From positions 370,598 to 434,597 of the forward strand of contig CM034614.1 of the NCBI GenBank assembly GCA_020091685.1: DNA of 64,000 bases, given 5' to 3'. The notes below the pieces were generated by a model. That model worked only from the letters and a program-made list of their open reading frames with translations, had not been told where the DNA came from and searched no databases. Shown one piece after another: positions 36,701 to 48,925 of this stretch (positions are counted from its first letter, which is position 1; the number at the start of each line of letters is the position of its first letter). The stretch comes from Lutjanus erythropterus. Taxonomy: Eukaryota; Chordata; Actinopteri; Lutjaniformes; Lutjanidae. A program made the position numbers and the translations under genes.

Positions 36701-38348
36701 CCTCCTCCCAGACCAGCGATGCGATGGCGGCGGTGCCGACCAGCCTGAACAGAAACAGGGCGATGACATGAGACGGTCTGATGCTGTGACATCTTCCTCA
36801 GTCAACAATCCGACTGACACACCAGTTCAGACAAAATAAACAGCTGGTCATGTCGGGGTGAACTGTCCCTTTAAGAGCAATGATGATTTGTGAAAGATTT
36901 GATTGTGATGTCACAACAGATTTTAGGCAAAAACAAACTTTGAAGCTTTCTGAGCAGCTGCAGGAACAAGAGAGTGGACTGGGGCGACAAAGTGTCCAAC
37001 GTCTCCACCGTCCACTGTGTCAAAGCAATAAAACAGCAGCTAAGGTAGCTAACACTAGAGTTAGCAAACACTATCATTAGCTACTTTTAGCAAAATCGAC
37101 TGTTAGCGAACAGTGTAGTTAGGTACTGTTAGCCAGTTAGCTTGTACTCCAAGTGGAAAAGTGAAAACAGAACAGATCGTCTGAACATTTATTTAACATT
37201 TATTAATGTCTCCAATCTGGCTGTTCATCTGTCTAATCACCATGGTAACAAATAGGTCCTCACCTTAATCACCATGGTAACCAAACAGTTCAGTTAGGAG
37301 CTGCATGTTGGAAGACCCAAATCTGACCTGAAAGGAGAAGCCACAACTCCTTGGCTCACAGAGACGTTCTCGACTCAGCAGAAGATGTGTATAAGAGACA
37401 GCCCCCTCCTCCTCCTCCTCCTCCTCCTCCTCGATGTTTATCAGTTGACAGTCAGATGTTATCAGTGATCTTATATTTAAAATCTGGATGGAAAATAAAA
37501 AGCTCCAGTTTTTATTGGCGCCACTGTTTTCAGATTTGGCTGAACGGTTCTCATAAATCAGGAGAACCAGCAAACCACCAGAAGGCCCCGCAGAGGAAGC
37601 GCGACGTCACATCAGCCGTGTGATCCTCGCCGGCGTTTTGGCACCACGACAAACATCCGCGACCAAAATGTCAGTGCCTGCACCACCGGACGAGTCCTTA
37701 ACACCCGGAACACATCAGATGACTGCACACACACACGCCGCCGCCCACAACGCTGCGGGGACATCTGAGAGAACGAGGCTGTTTGTAACCACGGCAACAC
37801 AAAAAGTCCCCAAAAAATAAAACCTGAAGGGGACACAGAGAAACACGAAGGAAAGACCTACCAGGACCGAAGGGCTGTAAGACTGTAGGACTATGGGACT
37901 TCTGGAAGAACACTTTATTTTGTCCACTAGGACACTTCAGAGGACACTTTGTCCTGTATTTTTTATGTCCTCCCTCTGTCCTCCACCGAGGACATGAAAG
38001 CGGACATACAGTCACATGACGTTGTGTTTGGTGCGTCTTACGTCTGTCGGCCAGTCTGGCGATGACGATGCCGCTGCCTCCTCTGGCGGTGATCATGAAG
38101 CCGGCCTTGATGACGGAGATGATGGCGAGACCCTCGGCCTTCGCGATCACATGAGCTGCAACACACGTCATGTCAAACATGTAGTGACTCCGTCTCTCTG
38201 CTCTCCATCACTTCTTATGTTTATATCATTTCTTTACCGGGGATGAGTTTGTCCGGCCCGTTCCTGTTGGAGATTTCCGTGAAGTCTCTCAGGATCTTGG
38301 CGGCTTTCTTGGCCTCTGACCTCAGGTTGGACGGGATGGGGTTACTCA
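32847..38348 (-). CDS. sh3yl1: SH3YL1 (SYLF lipid-binding plus SH3 domain protein)
   Basis: Phosphoinositide-binding SYLF domain followed by a C-terminal SH3 domain; the family acts in membrane ruffling and actin regulation. Minus-strand exons: 38238-38348 (SNPIPSNLRSEAKKAAKIL), 38042-38155 (HVIAKAEGLAIISVIKAG), 36684-36744, 35698-35810 (VSDLVIILNQRRAIEAFT), 34850-34978 (ALRSTAAVFTYCRSRGLFAG), 34450-34594 (FYSQDIRASAILNGD), 34247-34331, 34090-34155, 33443-33475 (QFSSRNSPNYG) and 32847-33055 (SH3: PGDLSFVPGDRITVITKTDS then YDWWEGQL, GIFPANFV, stop). The 36684-36744 exon encodes WSAP...IAGLGGGF but is about 4 bases too short to stay in frame; the others are intact. The start codon must be in an upstream exon (expected MVSNP or MSNP), probably near 40.8 kb, which I could not pin down. 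Confidence 0.95.
33243..33275. repeat. Dispersed repeat CTTAGCACAAAGACTG, copy 2
   Basis: TACCGTAGCTTAGCACAAAG and following bases match the copies at 26.2 and 48.9 kb. It lies in an sh3yl1 intron. Confidence 0.6.
33627..33787. repeat. (CA)n and (TG)n pair in an sh3yl1 intron
   Basis: (CA)n at 33629-33669 and (TG)n at 33757-33786, about 90 bp apart and in inverted orientation. Confidence 0.93.
33890..34045. repeat. AGAAGGAGGTAT minisatellite
   Basis: About 12 copies of a 12-13 bp AGAAGGAGGTAT unit. On the sh3yl1 sense strand it is pyrimidine-rich. Confidence 0.9.
36060..36424. repeat. 26-bp minisatellite (CGCTAATGTTAGCTACACTG)
   Basis: About 14 tandem copies of a 26-bp unit (CGCTAATGTTAGCTACACTG plus AACAAT) in an sh3yl1 intron. 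The GCTAATGTTAGC core is itself a near-palindrome found in dispersed repeats elsewhere in the window (42.8 and 48.4 kb). Confidence 0.95.
37344..37401 (+). other. Sequencing-adaptor artefact: Tn5 mosaic end plus stLFR-like adaptor
   Basis: Positions 37383-37401 read AGATGTGTATAAGAGACAG, the exact 19-bp Tn5 mosaic end used in tagmentation libraries. The 39 bases before it (37344-37382, CAACTCCTTGGCTCACAGAG then ACGTTCTCGACTCAGCAGA) match, as I recall it, the reverse complement of the BGI/MGI stLFR read-2 adaptor. Translated, it gives HRDVLDSAEDVYKRQ, a known contaminant signature in predicted proteins. A (CCT)n run follows directly. Confidence 0.93.
37402..37433. repeat. (CCT)n tract next to the adaptor
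   Basis: About 10 CCT units beginning at the adaptor end; probably the hard-to-sequence site where the assembly was joined. Confidence 0.9.
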
Positions 38349-39109
38349 CTGCAAACACACAGAGTTCATTAGAGTTCATTCAGAGTGGCTCCCAAACGTT
38401 CTCCTGTGACGTTCTTCAGCCAGTGAAAACTCAAAGTCACACAGTGACGAGTCAAACGTTCTGTTGAAGAGCTGCTTGTTCAGTTACACTTATCTTATAA
38501 TCTGAGCCAAAGGGAGTCGAGCAAACGTCCTAGAAAACTGACGTGTTTTATTTTTCTTTGATGGAACAGAGCGTCTCTTCTTGTTTTCAAAAAGAACACG
38601 ATTAAAGAGGAAGTGTTTCAAAGAAACGTCTGTAAAATTGGATCAAATTCAGCCTGAAGCAGGTATTTCACCTGAAACGCTTTAATGACGTGCAGGTGAC
38701 GTGGGCGTGTCCGCTGTCTGCAGTGATTACTCAGCATCTGTCACGTGACGAGGAGCCAATCACAATCCTTCAACTAATTTATTGACAACCCTAATGAATA
38801 TTCCAAAAAATTAGTAAAGAAGAGAGAAAAAACTTACAGCTGTAGATTCTGTATTTTGTGTGTACGCTTGGAAAAGCATTGTATTTTATTTAGAAAAGCA
38901 CTGAACTTTACTTTGAAAAGCACTGTATATCATTTTGAAACACTGCATTTTTTTTTTGAAAACTACTGTACTTCATTTTGAAACATATTGTATTTTATCT
39001 TAAAAAGCTTTGCATTTTATTTTGAAAAGAAAGACCCAGTATGTCACGTCTGCACAGGAGTCGATCACGATGAGACGCGGCTGAAGAAAATGTTGCAGAA
39101 GATGTTGAT

Positions 39110-39132
39110 CAGGTATCAGGTATCAGGTATCG
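39110..39132. repeat. Short GGTATCAGGTATCA direct repeat
   Basis: Three tandem copies of AGGTATC-type units in the large first intron of sh3yl1. The rest of 38.4-39.7 kb is unremarkable. Confidence 0.7.
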
Positions 39133-39746
39133 GTGTTGACGAACAGCTGAACTGAGCTGTAAAATATCAGCTGATCAGATATCGACAGGAATCCAAAGAG
39201 CTTCAGTTCACTGACATTTAAATAAAGCATCATCACGATGTTTGTTTCTAATCAGTCGACTCTTCCATTAATGTCAAAGTTCAGTCAAAAAAATCAAATG
39301 ATTCAATTAGAGAAGCTGAAACATCAAAAGTTTGAAAGTGACTCTAGAAACAGTAGAAACAGAATCAATGATCTGACTCATGGCTGCAGCTGAAGCTCCT
39401 CCTCCGTCTGCTGACGCGGCCGTTTGTTCGTCTCATCGTTCAGCTCTGACAAATTCTTTTGGATTTAAATGACAGATTCAGTTTTTTGTGATCAGTCAGT
39501 GTGACTGAGGCAGCTGCAGGCCGGGCGCAGGCCGGGCGCGGCGTGGAGCGGAGCGGCTGAAGGACAGCTTTGTTAGCGTGTTGTCGCTCGGCTCAGTTGT
39601 GTCATGTGTCAGGAATGTGCTGGATGCAGCAGGCTGCTCTCTGAACAGGAAGGACAGGATCACTGCTGTCAAACCTCAACTCATCACTTCCTGTTGGTCA
39701 GAGCCTGCAGCCATGGTAACGGCTCTGTGAGGCTCTGTGAGGCTGG

Positions 39747-39754
39747 ACACACAC

Positions 39755-39835
<81 letters not shown>
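39747..39835. repeat. (CA)n microsatellite
   Basis: About 44 CA units with two CG interruptions. Confidence 0.96.
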
Positions 39836-39839
<4 letters not shown>

Positions 39840-40679
39840 TTAGCAGCCACATGCTAACATGCTCACAGAAACCAGTTGTTACCATGGTCACATGTTAGCA
39901 TGCTAACATTCACCAAATATCAATAAACACAAAGTCCAGCTGAGGGTCATCGGTTCTCCAGGTGTTTAGTTCTTAAGTTCTAAAGAGGATGTTCTAGTTT
40001 TCTTTGAGGAAGTTCTATTGATGAGGGGTTTTACTGGTGAAACAATGTTCTAGTTGACTACAAGGATGTTCTAGTGATCTAAGCTACACAGAACCACTGC
40101 TACAGAGATCAACCAGTAACATTAGCTTCACAGAAACTAGCTAACCTGTCAACTGTCCTACTGACCAAACACTGAGACATGTAGTGATTCTGGTGACCAG
40201 GTGGTTTGTGGGTAAAAGGTTTAAGTATAAACAGCTGATTAATTCAATGTGAATAATTTCATTTATTAATGCAAACTAACTAACATAATCATTATATTAG
40301 GCTACATTTGATACTGAAGTAATCCAAATGGAACAGGAAGTAATCAAGTTACTTTAGTCTAAGGTGATAGTTGGATTAGGGGACAGATTACATTTTAACA
40401 GGTAATTAGTTACTGTAATGAAACCCGTTTTAAAATGACTCCCAGCCCTGATCACTGTGATGACGCTGTTCACAGCGGAAACACCTCCAACTGCTGGATC
40501 CTGTGGACAGAGACAACACGCGGAGAGACAGGTGGACACAGACAGGTGGACACAGACAGGTGGAGACACCCGGCAGACCTGTGCAGGTGTCGAACACATA
40601 AATCTTTGCCTTGTATTAAACTTACTTTTCTTCCTGTCACTCGTGTCTTCCTCTCTTGTCTCCGCTGCTTGTTTACCTG

Positions 40680-40920
40680 CCGACAGGTGAGTTCCGCGAG
40701 CCTCTTGCCTCTCTTAACGTCACTTCCGCCTCAACTGACTCTCCCGACAGCCCCGCGCGCTGCCGGGAACCACAGACACGTCAGGTTAAAATAAACGAGA
40801 CGAATGATGAACAAAAACGAGCGCACCTGCAGGACAGGTGAGAGCGCGCGGACGTTACTGATAACGCAGGTGAGAAGAAATGACTGAAGTGTCGTTGTCA
40901 GGGTGACGGGCGCCGCGGAC
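40680..40920 (-). promoter_or_regulatory. sh3yl1: Probable sh3yl1 promoter/first-exon region
   Basis: The only GC- and CpG-enriched block upstream of sh3yl1 exon 38238-38348. It has ETS-like ACTTCCGCC near 40724 and a minus-strand CCTGCAG/gtgcgc donor near 40826-40832. No convincing ATG-bearing exon is visible, so the assignment rests on composition and position. Confidence 0.4.
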
Positions 40921-40926
40921 AGCCCG

Positions 40927-40971
<45 letters not shown>

Positions 40972-40988
40972 ACACACACACACACACA

Positions 40989-41038
<50 letters not shown>
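40927..41038. repeat. (CA)n microsatellite, about 110 bp
   Basis: CA run with two ACTCAC interruptions, at the edge of the GC-rich block. Confidence 0.96.
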
Positions 41039-42215
41039 AGCAGGGCGCGTTCCAGAGGTTGGCGCTTTGTTTCCCTCAGTTTAGTCTGTCAGGCAGAAAA
41101 GTGTTGTTACCTGTAATTCAGCCTGACCTTTATCCAACCATCATGTATGGAAGCCTGATGACGTCAGTAAAAAAAATGTCCACAGAAAGTTATACTCATT
41201 AGATAAAAGTTGAAGTGATGAGAGAAAAAACTAAATTATGAAATTAGACAGTTGAAATTATTCTCCTCAGATTTTTTTTTTTTTTTTTTTTTAAGTGGTA
41301 TGTTTTTTTGACCTGCCTGTGAGTCAACACTCAGGGCAACATATTAAATACACACATCATAAACATTAATGTGACGTTTGATCAGAGTTTTTCATCTGAA
41401 TATGTATTGATCTTTATTATTTATTCAACACTGCTTCAAACAGATATATTCATTATATTTGTTGTGTCTTTTTATTTTTTTTACTCTTTCATTGTTTATC
41501 TTTTTTCTTTCATTTGTTTTAAAATGTGAATTAAAGTTTGTTATTGATGATTTTATTATAAATCTAATGAAGACATGTTGAGGACTGCTGTGGTTGTGTG
41601 TGTTTGTACTGAAACTGGCTTTAATTCAAATAAAGTGATTCTTTCATTTGGTTTCATTTCACCACAAACTTAGTAAAAGTGTCTCAGTGTGTTAATTATG
41701 ATTACAGAATATTATGGGATGGATTTTCTCTGGGATCATGAAAAGATTATTGTTTAGAGTCTCAGATCAGATTCAGATATGAGAATAGATATTGATTTTT
41801 AGAAATATATTCGTACATGTCTGTTCATCAACATACAACACAATCAGCACCAATTCATGAAGCCCCGCCCCTTTTGCTCTGTACTCCAATAACAGTTGCT
41901 TTCTCCCTTTCTATAAAAACATCATCATCATCATCATCATCATCATCAGGGGGTGCTGTGGAGCCTGAAAAAACAAATTTATTTCAAACAGAACCCTAAA
42001 CGCCTCAAATATGTTTTAAAAAAACCAAAATGTTTGCAGGAAATCCAACATGGCCGACTTCCTGTGGAGGAAATAATCGCTAAAAGAACTGAAATATGTT
42101 TTCAGTGGTGAGAGCTGATTCACTCAAGATAAACTTAAATAAACGTTTAATCTTCATCTGTCCTCTCCTCATCCTCTCTCAGGTCTTTATCTTCCTCTTC
42201 ATCTCTCCTGGCTTC

Positions 42216-42360
42216 AGCCTGTCCTCTCTGTCCTCTCTGTCCTCCCCGTCCTCCCCGTCCTCTCTGTCCTCTCTGTCCTCCCCGTCCTCCCCGTCCTCTC
42301 TGTCCTCCCCGTCCTCCCCGTCCTCCCCGTCCTCTCTGTCCTCTCTGTCCTCTCTGTCTC
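42216..42360. repeat. 9-bp minisatellite TCCTCTCTG/TCCTCCCCG
   Basis: About 16 copies alternating between TCCTCTCTG and TCCTCCCCG in blocks of two or three, a higher-order pattern typical of recent unequal exchange. Confidence 0.95.
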
Positions 42361-42428
42361 TGTAAACAATCTGCTGGATAAACATCAGTCTCTCTGCAGA
42401 CATTTGTCTTCTTAATGTGTTTCCACTG

Positions 42429-42431
<3 letters not shown>

Positions 42432-42478
<47 letters not shown>

Positions 42479-42710
42479 AGACCACCCAGTCCTCCAGTCC
42501 TCGGTTCTCCAGTTTATTCCTGTACTCAGATCCTCTAGAACCTCAGTTCTGTGTGGTTGTTCTTACAGACCATCAGTCGTCACATGTCAGAATGTTTTGT
42601 TCTGATGGTGTGATGTGATTGGTTGAGGTGCAGCAGGGCCAATCTGATGTTTTATTGTTTTATTGTTTTAATTTACTTTGTTTTTCACACTTTAAACTGA
42701 CAGAAGCATA

Positions 42711-42784
<74 letters not shown>
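42432..42784. repeat. (TG)n and (CA)n pair
   Basis: (TG)n at 42433-42477 and (CA)n at 42714-42784, in inverted orientation, about 240 bp apart. Confidence 0.93.
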
Positions 42785-42785
<1 letters not shown>

Positions 42786-42804
42786 ATTCACTAGTAGTAG
42801 AATT

Positions 42805-42995
42805 AACAGCTCAGCTAACTGTGTAGCTAATGTTAGCGGTTGGTCTGTTAGCAGTTGGTTTGTGTACCTAATGTTAACTGTAATCTGATTACTTCTTATT
42901 TTCCCCGTAACTGTCATGGAATACAGCCACCTTTCTTTTGTATCCTGATTACGTATTCCTGTTACATGTAATCCATTACTACCCGAGCCTGCTAA
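42805..42995. repeat. Dispersed GTAATCTGATTAC repeat, copy A
   Basis: Contains CTAATGTTAGCGGTTGGTCT, then GTAATCTGATTACTTCTTAT, CATGGAATACAGCCACC and TTACATGTAATCCATTACTA. The same order recurs at 48390-48612. Partial copies are at 35865-35910, 36470-36575 and 40320-40440. Confidence 0.75.
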
Positions 42996-43217
42996 TAATT
43001 GGCTCTGAGAGCCAATCAGGACACAGCTGTTAACATCTGGTGTCTACAGCAGACAAACTGTTAACAAACCCGTCTCCAGTCTGGGTCACGCTGGCCACGC
43101 CCCCCAGCCGCCAATCAAACATCCCCTCCCAGGTATGTGAGACATGCAGTGTGTGTACGCGTGTTTCTGCGTATGAGGCCAATAAGTACAGGAATGTGTT
43201 TATTTAAAGCACATGTG

Positions 43218-43272
<55 letters not shown>
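43218..43272. repeat. (TG)n microsatellite
   Basis: About 27 TG units in gene-free sequence. Confidence 0.95.
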
Positions 43273-43274
<2 letters not shown>

Positions 43275-44368
43275 ACAGTAGCAGTACAGACCTGGCTCAC
43301 ACTCAGGTGTAATTCATCATAGATTAGTCATTACCTGCCACAGGTGTTAGTCACCTCACTGCACTGCTCCTCCTACACTGCTGCTATTGTTTCTACTGTC
43401 ATTTTATATAACTGTACCTTTAATAAGTTCATTTCAAACCAGTATCCACAACAAAAGAACTCCACGTTCCACACTGTTAACTGTTATTACCAACATGTGC
43501 ACCTTTAAAATCACCACCGTCACCCCGACGAAGACATTGAGCCACGTCCAAATGATAGATGTAGGTTAAAACGAGCTGAATCAACATTTTGTTTCTGCAG
43601 TTCAACGTGCCAAAATTAACATCACTGTTACAGACTATTGAACAGAACTGATCTGTAATTTGTTGCCTTTATAGAAAGTTATTCTGTACTTTGTTTAAAG
43701 GTAAATTTGCTGAAGATTTCAAGATACTTTTCAGTTTATTCCAACATTTCTTCAGTTCCATTCAGCTTCTTCTGCAGTTGATCAACATTCCCAAATGTCC
43801 CTCAGTGATATTGTCTGGTAATATTAAAAAACAACATCTTTAATGTGATACATTTACATTTTTTATTTTATTGACTTTCCTCTAAAAGCAAAGTAGGTCT
43901 TAAGTTCAGAAATAGACCACAGTTAATTGATGATGAGGAGATAAAAATAAAAAACACACTGAAAAGAAAATAGGTTAAGAAGAAAAACAAAATCTGCCCT
44001 CTGTGCAGTCATGTGGACTGTGGGAAGTCAGGATTTATTCCTCTGATATCATGTGAAAGCAGACCGGTTTGATTCCCAAACCTCCGCTGAACTCTGTCAC
44101 ACATTCATCAGGAACAAATCAGCTGTTTACGTCTCTGAGGATCCGATCTGCTCCGATGTCTCCGAACATCCTGAGATAAACTAATTCACATTTATGTCTT
44201 TTTCATTCTTGTCTTGTCTTAGTGATTCTTTTTTTTGTGTGTTTCTGCCACCAAACAAAACCAAGATCAAGTAAAAAAAAAAAATGTTGCTCCATCACTT
44301 CTAAAGTCCCAGCAGGTTAACATGTGGTGGAATCAAGGACGAGGACGGCTTCTGGTGGACAAAACACG

Positions 44369-44594
<226 letters not shown>

Positions 44595-44909
44595 CTCTGA
44601 CAGTTTGCTTAATTACTATAAAATGACTGTAAGCGATATTTTGTGCTCATCGAGCCAAAGACAGACAGACAGATCATTATCTGGTTAAAGGAATTCTGGG
44701 TAATTACGTCGTGGATATTATTAGTACAGCGGTGTGTTATTAGTATAATGGTTACCATAGCAACAGTTGAGTGGAAGTCACACAACTGTGTCACATATTG
44801 GCTGAGTGATGTCGTGTTTATAGAGACGGATTAAAGGAACCACCTGGGTCAGGACCGACAGACTCACTCAGTGTTGGTTCTTACTTTTGTTCCACGCACT
44901 CATGAGAAT

Positions 44910-45250
44910 ATTGTTCTGAGAATCTACAGAAGGTTGGAGGTCTTTTACGAGGCCTTAGGGGTTGTTTTGCAGGTGTGGTGGCCATTGAAAATGTTCTAGG
45001 GCTCATTAAAGAGGTTCTAGGGGTTGTTTTGTAGATTTTAGTGGTTACTGATGACCTTCGAGGGTACTCTAGGAGTTTAGACGGTCATTGGGAAGGTTCT
45101 AGGGGTCTTTTAGAGGACCTTTTTACTCGAGGAGTTCTGATGGCTGTGAGAAAGTTCTAGAGGTCTTTCAGGAGGTTTGAACAGCCACTGTGAGTGTTCT
45201 TGAGGTTCTATTGCTCATGAGGAGGTTCTAAAGGACCTTCAGGAGATTAC
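44910..45250. repeat. GGTTCTAGGGGT-type degenerate array
   Basis: Repeats of GAGGTTCTAGGGGTT, TTTTGTAGATTTTAGTGGTTA and GAAGGTTCTAG at 30-60 bp spacing. The same composite motif recurs at 46.2-46.7 and 47.96-48.08 kb. Confidence 0.75.
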
Positions 45251-46229
45251 TGGTGGTTGAACCCCATGACAGATATTGTTGTGGTATGTTCTCCACTATC
45301 ATCCCTCCAGCAGAGTTCAGCACATTTGGAGAACGTCTGGAACGCCTCACTAACACACTTTAAGTTGTTTTTTTCCTTTAATTTGTTACCCATGTGTTAC
45401 ATCAGTGTTTTGAACCCCGGGGTTCCACTGACCCGCAGCACATTTCACAACTGATTTCAAGGTTCTGTTAATTCGTCACAAGGCACTAAATGGCCCGTCA
45501 GAGATTTTATCCCTGTGTTCCGCTGTGAGACCCTCCGGCAGGGACTTTTTATCTGTTCCACAGTCTAATGAGGACATGAGCCCTGATATGACAGCCTGTC
45601 ATTTTTTATTAGGGTTCTATTGTTCTTTACTGCTGTTACATTTTGTGTGTTTGTGTGTAACTTTGCTTCAGTAAATGAAATATTAATAATGCTTTTACTA
45701 TTATTGTTGTAAAATAATGTTCTTCAGGCTGCAAGATTCAATCAAAGGTATAAATAAAGGTTTGAAGAAGCCTTTTTTTTTCTCTTTGCAGCAGCGAGGG
45801 AACGTTCACTGTAAACATGAAGGCGTGCAGCCAAAGTCAACAGAGCTGCTATGTGGTTCACCCTGTCAGAGACAAACGCAGCTTCTGTCTCTGAACTCAG
45901 ACACTTTTATGATTCTGCTGCTCGACGTCTTCAGTCAGTAGTCGTGAATCGCAGCTACAGACTGAGATAAAACTATTTAGTGACCAAAATGATCGCAGTG
46001 TTCTTTAAAAGATTTTGTTAAAATGTTCAAAAAGTACTGATAAACACAACTTTTATTTTGAAAACTCCACATCATGTCCTGTCTCTGACAAACACGTCTG
46101 TCTCTGTGTGTTGATCACAGCTGATGACGCTGATCATCAGAGACATGATCACAGATTATCAATAAATTGATTATTGTTTCAGAATCAAAGCAGAAAGTCT
46201 CTGTTTCTGTTCCAGAAGAAAGAAAAGGT

Positions 46230-46710
46230 TCAAGGGCTTCATTTTGAAAGTGTTCCAGAGGTTCTATTGTACATCAAGGAGGTTCTAGGCGTCACTGTCA
46301 TACTGGTGGAGTTTGAAGGTCCCCTAGGAAGTTCTAGGGCTCAACAAGGAGGTTCTAGGGGTCTCTTTCTAGATTTTAGTGGTTACTAATGACATTCTAG
46401 GGTACTCCAGGAGTTTTGATGATGGCTGTTGAGAAGGTTCAAGAGGTTCTTTAGGAGGTTCTAGGAGTCATTAAGGAGGCTCCTGGAGTCATTTTGTAGA
46501 TTTTATTGGTTATTGATGACATTTGAGGGTTCTGTAATGGTTTTAATGGCCATTGACAAGGTTCTAGGAGGTTAAAATAGTCACTGAAAGTGTTCCAGAG
46601 GTTCTATTGGTCATTGAGGAGGTTTTAGAGTACTTTAGGAGTTTTGGTGGCCATTGAGAAGGTACTAGAGTTCTTTTAGGAGGTTCTAATGCTAATAAAC
46701 AAGTTCCAGA
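46230..46710. repeat. GGTTCTAGGGGT-type degenerate array, second copy
   Basis: Shares TGTAGATTTTAGTGGTTA, GAGGTTCTA and GTACTCTAGGAGTTTTGATG-like segments with 44.9-45.25 and 47.96-48.08 kb in the same order. The larger unit, rather than the hexamer alone, has therefore been duplicated. Confidence 0.75.
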
Positions 46711-47954
46711 AGTAAGAAAACCTCATTCCAAACAGTCTGTGGTCAGTTCCCATGTTTGAGTTTTTTGAGTATTTTTCAGAACAACGTGATAATTCAGGAC
46801 TTTAAGTCAAGGTTCTACAGATAATTTAAAGGGGAACATTTAACAGAAACAACAAAATAAAAATCAATTCTGGGAAAAATATATATCAAACATGTCTTTA
46901 TTCCTCTTTCAGTATGTACATATTGCACACGGGGCGGCAGCTTAAACAATATAAATATATAGTGGAACATTATTATCACTGTTATTATTATTATATCATA
47001 TAACATAGAACACATTCAGCATCTATGAGCTTTCTGTCTTACAGAACAACAGAACAAAAGAGAACAAAGTTTTGTTATTTATTCTGATGTCCAGTCAGAG
47101 GATTTGTCCATTTAGATCCTCAAACATTTCCAAAATGTTTGCAACACGTTTCCAACATCAAAAATAACACAAAAACCAAAATACTGTTGTCCTTTGAGAA
47201 CAAGAGAACATCCGGTCCCAGATGAAAGTTTCTGTTGAGACCTGCGTGAGTTTCCAGATCAAATCGGACGTCTTTTTTTCGAGGGGGACTTTAAACCTTG
47301 TTTCAGCTCATCATTTTCCAGCTCTGTTAGAAACCAGCAGAACCCTGTCGGATCGTCAGAGGAACGTTCGTTCCAGAAAAATAGAAATCCGTCTCGTTTC
47401 AGTCTGAGTCCAGCAGAGTAGAGTCCAGTAGAGGCCAGCTGAGGTGAGTCCGGTTTTGTTGACTGAACTTACAGATTTATAGAACATCATGGAACAGAGG
47501 TTGGAACAGAGATTTTAGATGGAAAAGATCAGAGAGGAACAGAGTCGAGTTGACTGGAAACAGAACAAAGAGGAGGTTCTAAAGTAACGTTAAATAAAAC
47601 TGAGTCAGATTGAATCTATGAAAGTTTACAAAGTGAAAACAACCTCGTCACACCGCCACTCGCTGGGTTTTACACCAGGCGTTCACGTTCCTGCTGAAGC
47701 TACGATGAGGCGTCGCTACGTCAGAGATCCACTCAAATAATAAAACTACAAAAAATACAATAATACAGTTCTGTGTGCGTTAATAAGAGAACTGAAGAAG
47801 ACTTTTAAAAGAACCCACGGGAAAGTAATTCAGTTACTTCCGAGAGAGTAACGAGTCACTTATTACTAAATTTCAGTAACTCAGTACAGACAGACACTGC
47901 TGCTGCCAGAGGAACGCTGACTAAGATTATAGCACAGATGGACAGTGTGACGGC

Positions 47955-48090
47955 CACTGAGAAGGTTCTAGAGGTTCTTTAGGAGGTTTAAGGGCTCATT
48001 AAGGAGGTTCTATGGGTAGCTTTGTAGATTTTAGTGGTTAGGGATAGGTGATGTTCTTGGGTACTCTAGAAGTTTTGATGGCCCGACCTG
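47955..48090. repeat. GGTTCTAGGGGT-type degenerate array, third copy
   Basis: Shorter copy with GAAGGTTCTAGAGGTTCTTT, TTGTAGATTTTAGTGGTTA and GGGTACTCTAGAAGTTTTGA. Confidence 0.7.
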
Positions 48091-48384
48091 AGCCAGACTG
48101 TGTAACTCCGCCCCCACAGTTGTCATGTTCTTTTAGCAGTCAGACGAGATGCTTGAAGACAGAAAACAGAACAGGACAGAAAACAGCAGTGCCAGTGGAT
48201 CCAAGTAGATGACAGCAGTCTCTCAGATGAGTTTCTATTGGCCGGAGGACTTCTGCTCGTCAGTTTGTGGACCTCGTTAGAACGCCCCGCCTTCCTCATT
48301 AACAAGAGACTGAGAAAGAAGAGAACTTTAAGAACCTTTTACTGAACCGAAACAAGATAAACAAGAACAAAGCTACTGTAGAAC

Positions 48385-48612
48385 TACTGTGATGCTAACA
48401 TTAGCGGCTGGTCTATGATGCTAATGTTAGCGGTTGCACATGGAAGTATACTGTTATTTATGTTTAAATGTAGCTATTTTAAAATTGTAATCTTGCTAAT
48501 AATACCTGTTTTTACTAAATGTAATCTGATTACATTTTATTATTTTGTAACTGTAATGGAATACAGTTACTTTTTTGCCATTACATGTAATCTGTTACCC
48601 CCCAGCCTGCAA
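48385..48612. repeat. Dispersed GTAATCTGATTAC repeat, copy B
   Basis: CTAATGTTAGCGGTTGCACA, then TGTAATCTGATTACATTTTA, AATGGAATACAGTTACTTTT and CATTACATGTAATCTGTTAC. This matches copy A at 42.8 kb over about 190 bp with scattered differences. Confidence 0.75.
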
Positions 48613-48884
48613 ATAAATCAAAATAAATAAAAGTAATACTTATTTTTATTTATATTTTATTGTATTTGATATTTTTATGTTGTATATTTTTTCAGTCTCA
48701 CCGTCTCTCAGCGTGTTTATCTCTCCGTGCAGCGAGGGCTGTTGGCCAATCGAGTCAGCAGACGAGCACATCTTTTATAATCTGCAGGAAACAACAACAC
48801 AGCATGTTTATCTGCGGTTTACAAAAAACATTTTCTAAAAACAGACACGACTTGCAGCAGCAGGGTCACAAGGTCCAGCGTGTG

Positions 48885-48925
48885 TGTTAGCCTAGCTTAG
48901 CACAAAGACTGGAGGCGGGAGGAAA
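48885..48925. repeat. Dispersed repeat GCTTAGCACAAAGACTGGAG, copy 3
   Basis: TGTTAGCCTAGCTTAGCACA matches the 26.2-kb copy (TGTTAGCCTAGCTTAGCATA) nearly base for base. Confidence 0.7.

Noticed and set aside
37265-37623. Frames containing DVYKRQPPPPPP and VSYTHLLL
   Set aside because: Known adaptor-translation signatures; they arise from the embedded adaptor and the (CCT)n tract.
48123-48305. Possible last alkal2 exon (CLQASRLTAKRT near the end of a minus-strand frame)
   Set aside because: Only a faint resemblance to RCARLLTRLA, without the tyrosine pair or the required phase-1 acceptor.
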